DNA of 64,000 nt, taken from Deltaproteobacteria bacterium. Lineage in GTDB: Bacteria > Myxococcota_A > UBA796 > GCA-2862545. Location of the stretch: assembly GCA_007693595.1 (NCBI GenBank), contig REDI01000047.1, positions 1-64,000 on the forward strand, in the 5' to 3' direction. This document shows positions 1 through 7,333 of this stretch, one piece after another. The notes beneath the pieces were generated by a model. It had not been told where the DNA came from. It ran no database searches and was given only the letters and a program-made list of their open reading frames with translations. Each line of letters begins with the position of its first letter. Position 1 is the first letter of the stretch. Position numbers and translations under genes: made by a program.

Positions 1-87
1 AGCACACGCCGCTCCCTCGGGGTCTCGTCGTTGGGAGCGCCTCGTCGTCGGCCTCTCTTGGGCCCCCTTGAGGCACGCTCGCGGTCT

Positions 88-1491
88 CTACAGGCCGCTG
101 GCGTGGTCGGGCTTGGCCGGGGGAGGGGTGGTGTTGCGCGGGTTCTTGCGGGTGTGTTTGGTCAGGATCCAGACCGCGCGAAGCCCGGTCGTCCAGCCGT
201 GAGATCGAAGTGTGCCGTTGCCTACGGTGCCGACGTTGACCGAGTCCGTGAGGACGGGCACGCCGACCTGCGTGACCTCGGAGTTCGTGATGTTCAGGGT
301 TGGCATGTGCAGGTAGCTCGCCATCCCGTCGAAGCGCAGCCGTCCCTCGACCAGCCAGAGGCTCGCGCCACTGCTGAACTGGAGCTTCCAAGGGTCGACC
401 AGCGCGACGCTGATCCGCTCGGGGGGGAGGGAGCCTCTCTCCCACATCACGCCGCCCCGAAGTTCGATCGCGTCGTTGGCGCGCCACTCGCCACCCAGCC
501 GAAGGCTGAAGTTGTCGCCGAAGCCGGCGGGCAGGGCGAGCGTTGGGGGGACATCGCGCTCGATCCCAAGTCGCGAGCTCCGCACGGTGATATCGATGTC
601 TTCGACCATGATGTCGGTGAGGCTGGACCAGCGCTCGTACACGGTGGCCAGCTCGATCTCGAGGTTGGGGCGGGGTCGTATCGCTACGCCTGCCCTCAGG
701 ACGATCGGCAGGTTGATGTTCAAGGTGACGCGCTCGTCTGTCCAGACGGACTGATCGAGGGAGTCATCGAGGCTGTGGCCGGTGAAGTCCAGGTTTGCTG
801 GCCCTCTGGCACGGAATCGTGCGGGAGGCGTCATCGAGAGGCCGATGCTTACCCTTGGGTCGGGATCGATGAGGACGCCGACGTTCCAGAAGGGCTTTCC
901 GTAGTCCCAGGTCTGGGCATCGACCAGCACGTCGCCGTTCTCGCGGTCGGAGCCATCGTCGCGGGGGCCGCTGGTCGTGACCTTGATGCGCTGGTCCACC
1001 CGTAGCATCTGCATCCCGATGCCCGCGCCGATGGTCAGCCAAGGCAGGGGCTTGTAGGCTCCCGAGGGTCCGAAGGAGAAGAGCCAGATGGTCGAGTCGA
1101 TGAGTCCGTAGCGCTGTGCGCCTTCGGGGTCGTAGTCGAAGGTCGGCGCGAAAGGCGAGGTCATGCCGAAGGCGATCGCCGCGTCGTCGCCGAGAGGGCT
1201 GGCGAAGCCGAGCTGGGGGACGGGGAATGCGGGGGCCCGGTTCCTGGCTGGGTCCAAGGCGTTTCCGGCGTCGTCGATGCGATCGAAGCGCACGCCCTGT
1301 CGGACGCCCGAAAGCCCCGCCGAGATGCTTGGGGCATCGACGCGGATCAGGCCGGCGGGGTTGTAGTATTGGGCGAACTGCGTGTCAGCGCCGGCGACCC
1401 AGGCGCCCGCGCGCCCCGAGGCGACGATGCCCGAGTCGCTGAAGTAGTAGCCGCCAGCCTGGGCGAGCGAGCCGAGAAGTAGAAGCAACAT
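88..1491 (-). CDS. FadL/TodX (OMPP1) family outer membrane transporter
   Basis: A 467-residue protein with a short hydrophobic signal (MLLLLLGSLAQAGG) and the early QYYNPAGL segment, which contains the NPAG signature of FadL-type porins. The rest alternates polar and hydrophobic residues as in a beta-barrel. FadL relatives carry long-chain fatty acids or other hydrophobic compounds across the outer membrane; the substrate here cannot be told. The ATG at 1491 is preferred over the in-frame start at 1536 because the signal peptide then begins at residue 1 and a GAGGG lies just upstream. It follows the sulfotransferase gene on the same strand after 66 bases and may share its transcript. The C-terminus is charged and lacks the usual final aromatic residue. 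Confidence 0.85.
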   Translation of the reverse strand: MLLLLLGSLAQAGGYYFSDSGIVASGRAGAWVAGADTQFAQYYNPAGLIRVDAPSISAGLSGVRQGVRFDRIDDAGNALDPARNRAPAFPVPQLGFASPLGDDAAIAFGMTSPFAPTFDYDPEGAQRYGLIDSTIWLFSFGPSGAYKPLPWLTIGAGIGMQMLRVDQRIKVTTSGPRDDGSDRENGDVLVDAQTWDYGKPFWNVGVLIDPDPRVSIGLSMTPPARFRARGPANLDFTGHSLDDSLDQSVWTDERVTLNINLPIVLRAGVAIRPRPNLEIELATVYERWSSLTDIMVEDIDITVRSSRLGIERDVPPTLALPAGFGDNFSLRLGGEWRANDAIELRGGVMWERGSLPPERISVALVDPWKLQFSSGASLWLVEGRLRFDGMASYLHMPTLNITNSEVTQVGVPVLTDSVNVGTVGNGTLRSHGWTTGLRAVWILTKHTRKNPRNTTPPPAKPDHASGL

Positions 1492-1557
1492 GAAGCCCTC
1501 ACTTGTGCGGCAGCATGCCATGGTCGACCGGCTCATGCACCTGGGTCGGCCGTCGTG

Positions 1558-2580
1558 CTAGGGGCCTCCGTTGTCTCGAAGCAGCACATCGATGGCGAAC
1601 CGGGCGCGGTCCAGCGCGCGGGCGGCCCGACTCCCGCGGAGCCGACGCCGGAGCATCAGCAACGCCTTTCGTTCGATCAGGTGCCGGTCGATGGAGGGGC
1701 GGGGTGGACGGCTCGGTTGGGTCTTCAACGGGGCCCAGAGCTGGTCTCGGGGGGTGCCCCAGGCGCGGAGGTCTTCCTCGTCGAGGTGGCGGACCATGCG
1801 TTCGAGCATCGCCCGCCGCGCAGGACGGTCCCGCAGCGTCTCTGCCCAGGCGGTGGCATGCGTTGGGATGGGCTCGACCTCCCGGCGAACGGTCGAAGGA
1901 TCTCCGAGCCCGGCCGGGGGGGGGCTCGACTCGCCGTAGCGCTGCATGGTCGGCGGATGATCAAGCCCGAGCCAGTCACAGATCCGTCGTAGCTCCGAGC
2001 TCGGATCGGCGAGCAAGGCTTCGTAGGTGAGGGCATGGATATCGGTGCTTGGTGGTGGGGCGCGGAGGAGGTTCGCGATCGCGGGAACGTAGCGCTCGAT
2101 AACCGGGTTGTGAGCGTGGGCGAAGGCCCAGTCGTCGTCGAAGAAGGTCCTGGCGTAGCTGCACCAGACGGCGAAGGGGTGGCGGGTGAGCACCAAGTAC
2201 CGAGCTCGGGGGTAGAGCCGAAGGAGGGTCGGAAGAACGAGCGCGTAGGCAGGGGTCTTGTCGACGAGGAAGGTGCGGCCACTGTTCTGGAGCAGCCGGC
2301 CGTAGAGGGTGTCGGGCATCGCGCGCATCGCGTCGAGGTAGTCCTGCTCCCCACCCGGCAGGCTCGCCACGAGGGCGCGGTGGGCCCGTGCGGTCTGCAC
2401 GGGATCGTAGGGAGCCTTCTGAACCCTGCCGAAGTATCCCAGGTGCACCAGCGGAGTGATGAGGTGGGGCTCGGGTCCCGCGTAGATCTGCGGGTGGGCG
2501 TGGAGCATGCGGCTGAGCAGGGTCGTACCGCCACGGGGGGGACCGATGAGGAAGATCAAGCGCCGAGGGTCGAAGCTCAA
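1558..2580 (-). CDS. Sulfotransferase family protein (TTG start)
   Basis: A 340-residue P-loop sulfotransferase. The N-terminal FLIGPPRGGTTLLSRML is the 5'-phosphosulfate loop that binds PAPS, and LTRHPFAVWCSYART (about residue 120) matches the 3'-phosphate-binding segment. The family moves sulfate from PAPS to hydroxyl or amino groups of carbohydrates, lipids or peptides; the acceptor is unknown. The frame stays open far upstream (to 3210), but that part is low-complexity Arg/Pro/Ser sequence opposite another gene. The PAPS loop sits close to a TTG at 2580 that overlaps the stop of the upstream ATL gene as TTGA, so I place the start there. No ATG lies before the P-loop. The arrangement implies translational coupling to the ATL gene. 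Confidence 0.82.
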   Translation of the reverse strand: MSFDPRRLIFLIGPPRGGTTLLSRMLHAHPQIYAGPEPHLITPLVHLGYFGRVQKAPYDPVQTARAHRALVASLPGGEQDYLDAMRAMPDTLYGRLLQNSGRTFLVDKTPAYALVLPTLLRLYPRARYLVLTRHPFAVWCSYARTFFDDDWAFAHAHNPVIERYVPAIANLLRAPPPSTDIHALTYEALLADPSSELRRICDWLGLDHPPTMQRYGESSPPPAGLGDPSTVRREVEPIPTHATAWAETLRDRPARRAMLERMVRHLDEEDLRAWGTPRDQLWAPLKTQPSRPPRPSIDRHLIERKALLMLRRRLRGSRAARALDRARFAIDVLLRDNGGP

Positions 2581-2930
2581 GGGTCGAGGTCCTCGGGCAG
2601 GCAGCGTAGGGACGGCAGGTCGCAGCGCCCGCGCTCGTCGAAGCGGATCCCCTCCTGCTCGAGCAAGCGGCGCTGGAGAGGGCCACGGACGGGGTCGTCG
2701 CGGAGCGAGATCATCCCTTGCGCGTTGATGACCCGCTGCCATGGGATCTGCACGGACCGCTCGGGCGAGAGCCGAGAGAGCGCCCAGCCCACCCTGCGTG
2801 CTGCGCGAGGATGCCCCAGCGCTGCCGCCACGTCGCCGTAGGTCGCGACGCAGCCTGAAGGTATGCGGCGCACCACTCGGTAAACGGCCTCGCAGAAGGG
2901 GCTGGTGTCGGGGGGGCAGAAGTCTGACAT
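2577..2930 (-). CDS. Alkyltransferase-like (ATL) DNA-lesion binding protein
   Basis: A 117-residue single-domain protein of the MGMT/Ogt C-terminal fold. In alkyltransferases the active site reads PCHR; here it is IPWQRVINAQG, with Trp64 replacing the acceptor cysteine. That substitution defines ATL proteins, which bind O6-alkylguanine, flip the base and flag it for nucleotide excision repair rather than repairing it themselves. The Tyr31 (VATYGDVA) and Arg pair (ARRVGWAL) positions used for base flipping are present. The gene starts at an ATG with AAGGAAG just upstream, and its stop overlaps the sulfotransferase start by four bases. Direct repair activity is not expected without the cysteine. 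Confidence 0.85.
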   Translation of the reverse strand: MSDFCPPDTSPFCEAVYRVVRRIPSGCVATYGDVAAALGHPRAARRVGWALSRLSPERSVQIPWQRVINAQGMISLRDDPVRGPLQRRLLEQEGIRFDERGRCDLPSLRCLPEDLDP

Positions 2931-3100
2931 CTTCCTTTCGGGGAGGGCACTTAGGCGGTGGGAAGGGATCCGATGGAGCCTTCCTCGTCGACCCTAGCCC
3001 GTCGGTCCCCTGGGGTCGAAGCGCCCTCCAGCGGCCAGGTGATGCGATGGCCCCGTGCACGGTGAGCCCGCCTGCGCTACCATCCCGCCGCGGAGGACAC

Positions 3101-4213
3101 GTGCAGCGAATCTTGGCGGTATCGCTCCTGTTCATGGGGTGCCACGGGGTCGGCCAGACCGGCCCGCGCGGGATCAAGGGGGTGCTCGTGACCGCCGACG
3201 GCGCCCCCATCGCTCGTCAACGGATCTCCTCCGAAGAGCACGGCATGCTCACCGACGAAGATGGCCGATTCGAAGTCCGTTGGAAGGATCCTGCCACCTT
3301 CGTGGACTTCAACCGAGGGGGGCTTAAGTGGCGCCGGGCTTGGCAGCGGGACACCGACGCGGGTGAGGTCCGGGTCGAGCTCCCGCCCTTGCGGGAAGGC
3401 GAGCTGGTCTGTCGCACCGAGCTCGAGTGCATGGCCGACGTCTCGTGGACCTTCGGTGACGGCCTCAAGGCCGAGACCCGTATCCAGTGTGGCGAGAAGG
3501 TCCCTGCTTCGGTCTTTCGTGGGCTTCCTCGTCAGCTCCCGACGGTGCGCTGCAGCACGATTCTCGGGGATCTCGATCTAGACGTTCGAGAGGATCGCGG
3601 CCGCGTCTTGATCAAGAGCCGGCCCCAGCCCCTCCCGGTCGAGTTCGAAGGCGCGGATGAGGCGACCTGCCAGCCAGCGATCCTGCACGGCGACGTCGTG
3701 GAGGGGGTCGGGGTCGTCGGGCTCCGTCCAACCCAGAGTACCTACGCCTGGGCTGTGTGTGATGGCCGGGCGGGGACCCCCGTCCCCGCGGCGCCGATGG
3801 AGCGGATCGGCTCCACGTCCGAGGCCACCATCGAGCTCCCTGCCTCGCTCGACGGGGTGGATCTCGTGCTCGATCCTCCGCTCGACAAGCCGCGAACCCT
3901 CACCCTCGTCCACCAGCGGGAGTCGGGCTCGATCGCCTGGGAGATCCGGGTGGATCCCGTCGATGGGGGCACCTACAAGCTCCCGCCGCTGCCTCGCGGA
4001 GACTATCGGTTGGGCTGGGGCTCCAAGGATGTCTTCAGTCAGGTCAACCCGCCGGACCCCGAGATCCCAGGCACGGTGGTGATCGTTGCCCGCTCCGGGC
4101 CTTGGGGCCAGCGGGGGGGCTACGTAGGCGCCTTGCGCCTCGAAGAAGACACCCCCAAGGGCACGCTGAAGGTCGATGGGCATCCCCCCGAAGCCTACCT
4201 TGGCGATCGGTAG
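3101..4213 (+). CDS. Predicted lipoprotein with N-terminal carboxypeptidase-regulatory-like domain
   Basis: A 370-residue exported protein starting at GTG 3101, preceded by GGAGG at 3092-3096. The first residues form a short signal ending in FMGC (Cys14), a weak lipobox. Residues about 20-60 (IKGVLVTADGAPI...HGMLTDEDGRFEV) look like the transthyretin-like or carboxypeptidase-regulatory beta-sandwich common in secreted proteins. The remainder is acidic, beta-rich and unrecognised, with CRTELEC and further scattered cysteines. The next gene starts 138 bases downstream, beyond a hairpin at 4331-4353. An envelope location is inferred from the signal; no activity can be assigned. Confidence 0.6.
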   Translation: MQRILAVSLLFMGCHGVGQTGPRGIKGVLVTADGAPIARQRISSEEHGMLTDEDGRFEVRWKDPATFVDFNRGGLKWRRAWQRDTDAGEVRVELPPLREGELVCRTELECMADVSWTFGDGLKAETRIQCGEKVPASVFRGLPRQLPTVRCSTILGDLDLDVREDRGRVLIKSRPQPLPVEFEGADEATCQPAILHGDVVEGVGVVGLRPTQSTYAWAVCDGRAGTPVPAAPMERIGSTSEATIELPASLDGVDLVLDPPLDKPRTLTLVHQRESGSIAWEIRVDPVDGGTYKLPPLPRGDYRLGWGSKDVFSQVNPPDPEIPGTVVIVARSGPWGQRGGYVGALRLEEDTPKGTLKVDGHPPEAYLGDR

Positions 4214-4330
4214 CGTCCCTGTCGCACCCTTCGTTTCGTGGCCCCACGGCCTCTCGCTCGCGTCGAAGAGTTGGGGGCTGGGGCTGGCGGTGCGCGAGCC
4301 GATGGTGCGAGTCGCGCGCGCTGACGATAC

Positions 4331-4353
4331 ACGGCTCCATCGCTTGGAGCCGT
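4331..4353 (+). terminator. Perfect 9-bp hairpin overlapping a GTG start
   Basis: ACGGCTCCA (4331-4339) and TGGAGCCGT (4345-4353) form a perfect stem with a 5-base loop. There is no T-run. The 3' arm covers the first bases of the GTG at 4352, so the structure could end the upstream transcript or hide the first of two possible starts of the next gene. Confidence 0.35.
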
Positions 4354-6574
4354 GCCCGTGACCCGATTGCTCGCCCTCCTGACCCTGTTCTTCTGGACGT
4401 CGGCCTTCGCCAACGACAGGGACACCGATCCTTCCGCCCAGGCCGAAGACTCCCAGGAGGAAGAAGAGGTTGTCGAGTCCGATGCCATCTCCTTCGTCGA
4501 CGTCATGCCCGCCATCTCCAGGCTGACCAAGGGCTTGGAGCTCGACAGGCACGCAGCGCCGGCCCTCGAGCGTGAGGCCCGGATCCGGCTCTCGCTCTTT
4601 ACGACCCATCCGCTCGACACCCCCACCGACTCCGCGGACCAGGTGGTCGAGCTCTTTCTCATCATCAGTATGCTACGCGAGCTTCATCGCCGTGGTCTCC
4701 TTGGGCGGGACCTGCGCCCCATCGAAGTGCAGGCCGCCTTTCATCTTCATCAGATCGGGCAACAGGCGCAGTCCGACCCCCTCTTTGATCGTCGTCTCAA
4801 GCGGTGGCTCGCCGACGAACAGGATCGGGAGCGCGCCGCCCTGCTCCGCCAGATCCGGATCTCGCTCCAGGCAGCCACCGAGGTCGCAGGACGGTGGTTC
4901 CCCGAGGCGATCATGGCGGCGCAGCGCGAGGCCCAGCAAGACGAGCGCATGTCGATCTACATCGGCCTGTGGCTCATCGACGCGGGCAACGCACGTCGTG
5001 GCGTCGAGGTCTTGGATTCGGTGTACTCCTTCGGTCAGATCCCGATCCGTGCCGAGGCTTACTACCGTGGTCTTCGTCTCGCGGGGCACGACGAGAAGGC
5101 CGAAGCCCTCCTGAAGGACCTCGCGGAGCCAGCCCCGCATTACCTCCGAGCCTTTCAGAGCTTCGATCGTCGGCTGGCCGAACGCAAGGCCGAGGTCTCG
5201 TTCCGGATCTCGGCTCGGCCTCGTCCGATCGACGCCTGGATGGATCACATCGATCGGAGGGTGCGCGATCCGTCCACCACGTCTCAGGAGCTCCGCGATG
5301 CGGTGGCCCTGATGCTCGAAGACCAGCCCGAGCATCCCGAGGCTTGGCGGCTCGCGGTGGGCTTTCGCCTTTCGGAGTTCGACATCGAAGGCATGGAGGA
5401 TCTCATCGCCCAAGCCGAGGCCGCCGGGATCCCCGAGGAGCATCTCGTCGACCTCCGCTTGGCCAAGACCGTTTCCACCGCCGTGCTTCCCGACTACGAC
5501 GCATCCAGACTCGAGGCCGAGCTCGGAGCCTTCGAAGCTCAGGTGGGGCGCGAGGGGCGTTCGACGGTGGAAGGGGTCGCGCTGTACGTCGAGGTCATGC
5601 GCCACCTCCAGGGGCACGAGGGGGCGCGTGAGGCCCGTTGGCTGACCCGTCGCGCCCGGCGGCATGCGCGGCGGCATCGCTCCGAGCCCGAGGCCATCCG
5701 GCTCGCGGCGGCTGCCCTCACGATGCTCGACGAGATCGTCCCTGCGACCAAGGTGCTACGCCGGAGAGCGCGGCGGCTGCCGCAGGGCGATAAGGGCCGT
5801 CTCTACCTCGAAGGTGCTCGCTTATGGTCCATGGCTTACCAGATCGACGGCGCACCCCAGGGGCTCGAGCGGTCCGAGGAGCTCCTGAGCTTGGCCCTCG
5901 AGGGCGGGGCTCCTCCGCCGCTGGTGATGGTAGAGCGCGTGGCGAACGATCAGATCGCCTCCTCTCCTACGGTCGATCCCGCTTCGGTTCATCCCTTGCT
6001 CAGAGGTTGGTTCGACGAGCTCGACCGCGCGGACCGGCGGCTCGGTTCCGATCCTGAGGGCGAGCGCGCACGGCTCGCCATCGCGCTGGGTCTGAGCCAG
6101 GTGGCGGTGTTGCTCGACCGGGGCGAGGGTATCGCCCAACCGCTCAACGTGGCCCGCTCCATCGCGTCCGAGCATCCGCTGACCCGTCTGGTGCTCGGTC
6201 AGTACCTCATGGTCGCGGGTGAGCCTCAGCGCGCGAATGAAGTCTTCTCCGCGATCGAGCCGGAGCTCTCCTTCCCCTCCGAGCAGTGGTCCCTCGCCCG
6301 CTGGCAGCTGCTCGCGTGCGCTCAGGTCGGGGATCTATCTTGCGTTCAGGCGCAGCGTGATCGGCTCGCGGAGCTTTGGGACGAAGCTCGGATCCCCTCT
6401 CAGCGCGAGGCGATCTGGGCCCACATCGTCTACGCCGGAGGAGTGAACATCACCTTGAAGATCCCGCGCGACGCTCCACTTCAGATCCGAGCGGAACTCG
6501 ATCCGCGGCCGGTCCTCCTCGCTCATCCGCCCCACGACCGGCAGGAGCTTCTGCCAGCCGGTCCGGCCCCCTGA
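4352..6574 (+). CDS. Exported alpha-helical (TPR-like) protein of unknown function
   Basis: A 740-residue protein with a clear signal peptide (LLALLTLFFWTSAFA, cleavage near residue 20) and then an acidic linker (QEEEEVVESD). The body is Ala/Leu/Glu/Arg-rich helix throughout, with repeating helix pairs such as EAYYRGLRLAGHDEKAEALL and REARWLTRRARRHARRHRSE that resemble TPR or SEL1-type solenoids; no strict repeat is kept. I know of no family it clearly belongs to. Two in-frame GTG starts exist, 4352 and 4358; the first lies in the 3' arm of the hairpin at 4331-4353, so 4358 may be the real one. The lipoprotein gene starts 9 bases after its stop, suggesting one operon. A periplasmic scaffold role is a guess from the repeat-like build. 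Confidence 0.65.
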   Translation: MPVTRLLALLTLFFWTSAFANDRDTDPSAQAEDSQEEEEVVESDAISFVDVMPAISRLTKGLELDRHAAPALEREARIRLSLFTTHPLDTPTDSADQVVELFLIISMLRELHRRGLLGRDLRPIEVQAAFHLHQIGQQAQSDPLFDRRLKRWLADEQDRERAALLRQIRISLQAATEVAGRWFPEAIMAAQREAQQDERMSIYIGLWLIDAGNARRGVEVLDSVYSFGQIPIRAEAYYRGLRLAGHDEKAEALLKDLAEPAPHYLRAFQSFDRRLAERKAEVSFRISARPRPIDAWMDHIDRRVRDPSTTSQELRDAVALMLEDQPEHPEAWRLAVGFRLSEFDIEGMEDLIAQAEAAGIPEEHLVDLRLAKTVSTAVLPDYDASRLEAELGAFEAQVGREGRSTVEGVALYVEVMRHLQGHEGAREARWLTRRARRHARRHRSEPEAIRLAAAALTMLDEIVPATKVLRRRARRLPQGDKGRLYLEGARLWSMAYQIDGAPQGLERSEELLSLALEGGAPPPLVMVERVANDQIASSPTVDPASVHPLLRGWFDELDRADRRLGSDPEGERARLAIALGLSQVAVLLDRGEGIAQPLNVARSIASEHPLTRLVLGQYLMVAGEPQRANEVFSAIEPELSFPSEQWSLARWQLLACAQVGDLSCVQAQRDRLAELWDEARIPSQREAIWAHIVYAGGVNITLKIPRDAPLQIRAELDPRPVLLAHPPHDRQELLPAGPAP

Positions 6575-6583
6575 GGTCAAGCC

Positions 6584-7306
6584 ATGCCCCTCCTGCTTCT
6601 CGCCCTGCTCCTGGGAGCATGCACCCCGACCCCTCCTCCGCCCGAGAGCTCCGAGAGGCCCGGAGCGTCAGCGAAGGGAGGGCCGGCGACCTCCGCCCCC
6701 GTGGTGCCACCGCGCGGAGCGCCTTCGGACGGCGCGGAGGGATCGGTCCCTTCGGCGAGGGATCCTGAAGCGGAGCAGCCCGACACGGGTGAGGACGATC
6801 CCGAGGCTGGCGATCCGGGGCTGGAGATCTCAGAGGATGTCTTACCCGAAGACGAAGACGAAGACGAAGACGAAGACGATCTCTCGCTCCCCGATCTGCT
6901 GGACATGCCTCCGAGGCGCCCTGCGGATCGCCTTGGGGACGAGACGGAGCTGGAGGAGGGTAGCGATGAGCTCCCCGACAAGCTGACCCTCCCCCCCCTT
7001 AGACCGGCCGATGCGTACGATCCGGGCGTGGTGATCAAGCCCGATCTGACGACCTCGGCCGCGCGCCAATGCGAGACCGACGAAGACTGTGTGATCTCGT
7101 GCGCGATGGACTGCTGTGTGGCCCCTGAGGCCTGCCGGACGGCGGTGTCCAAGTCGTGGCTGCCAGCGATCGAGGCGTGGGGGAAGAGGGACTGTCCCGA
7201 CTCGGCTTGCCCCGAGGTCGACGAGCCCCCAGCGCCGGGCGTGGAGCGCGCGGAGTGCCATCAGGGCCAGTGCGTACCCGCTCTCGGCGCAGATCCAGCC
7301 CCCTGA
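6584..7306 (+). CDS. Predicted lipoprotein with acidic repeat and Cys-rich C-terminal domain
   Basis: A 240-residue protein whose N-terminus (MPLLLLALLLGACTP) is a textbook lipobox with Cys13. A Pro/Ser/Gly/Glu-rich linker follows, containing five Glu-Asp pairs encoded by a GAAGAC hexanucleotide repeat (6848-6880). The C-terminal 80 residues hold about ten cysteines (CETDEDC, CAMDCC, CRTA, CPDSAC, CHQGQC), which suggests a small disulfide-stabilised domain outside the cytoplasm. It starts 9 bases after the preceding gene and ends 27 bases before the convergent stop at 7334. Function unknown; the Cys pattern resembles small Cys-rich modules in secreted myxobacterial proteins, but I cannot name the family. 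Confidence 0.65.
   Translation: MPLLLLALLLGACTPTPPPPESSERPGASAKGGPATSAPVVPPRGAPSDGAEGSVPSARDPEAEQPDTGEDDPEAGDPGLEISEDVLPEDEDEDEDEDDLSLPDLLDMPPRRPADRLGDETELEEGSDELPDKLTLPPLRPADAYDPGVVIKPDLTTSAARQCETDEDCVISCAMDCCVAPEACRTAVSKSWLPAIEAWGKRDCPDSACPEVDEPPAPGVERAECHQGQCVPALGADPAP
6848..6880 (+). repeat. GAAGAC hexanucleotide repeat, five copies
   Basis: Five exact tandem GAAGAC units followed by GAT, in frame inside the lipoprotein gene and coding for alternating Glu-Asp. Slippage would add or remove Glu-Asp pairs without a frameshift. Confidence 0.9.
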
Positions 7307-7333
7307 CCGACCAGCCCAGGGCTGACGTTCGGA

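Noticed and set aside
1-87. Features in the first 87 bases
   Set aside because: No start, stop or hairpin that stands out; it is the region after the FadL-like gene.
2581-3210. Upstream extension of the sulfotransferase frame
   Set aside because: Low-complexity Arg/Pro/Ser sequence opposite and overlapping the ATL gene; the PAPS loop lies just after the TTG at 2580.
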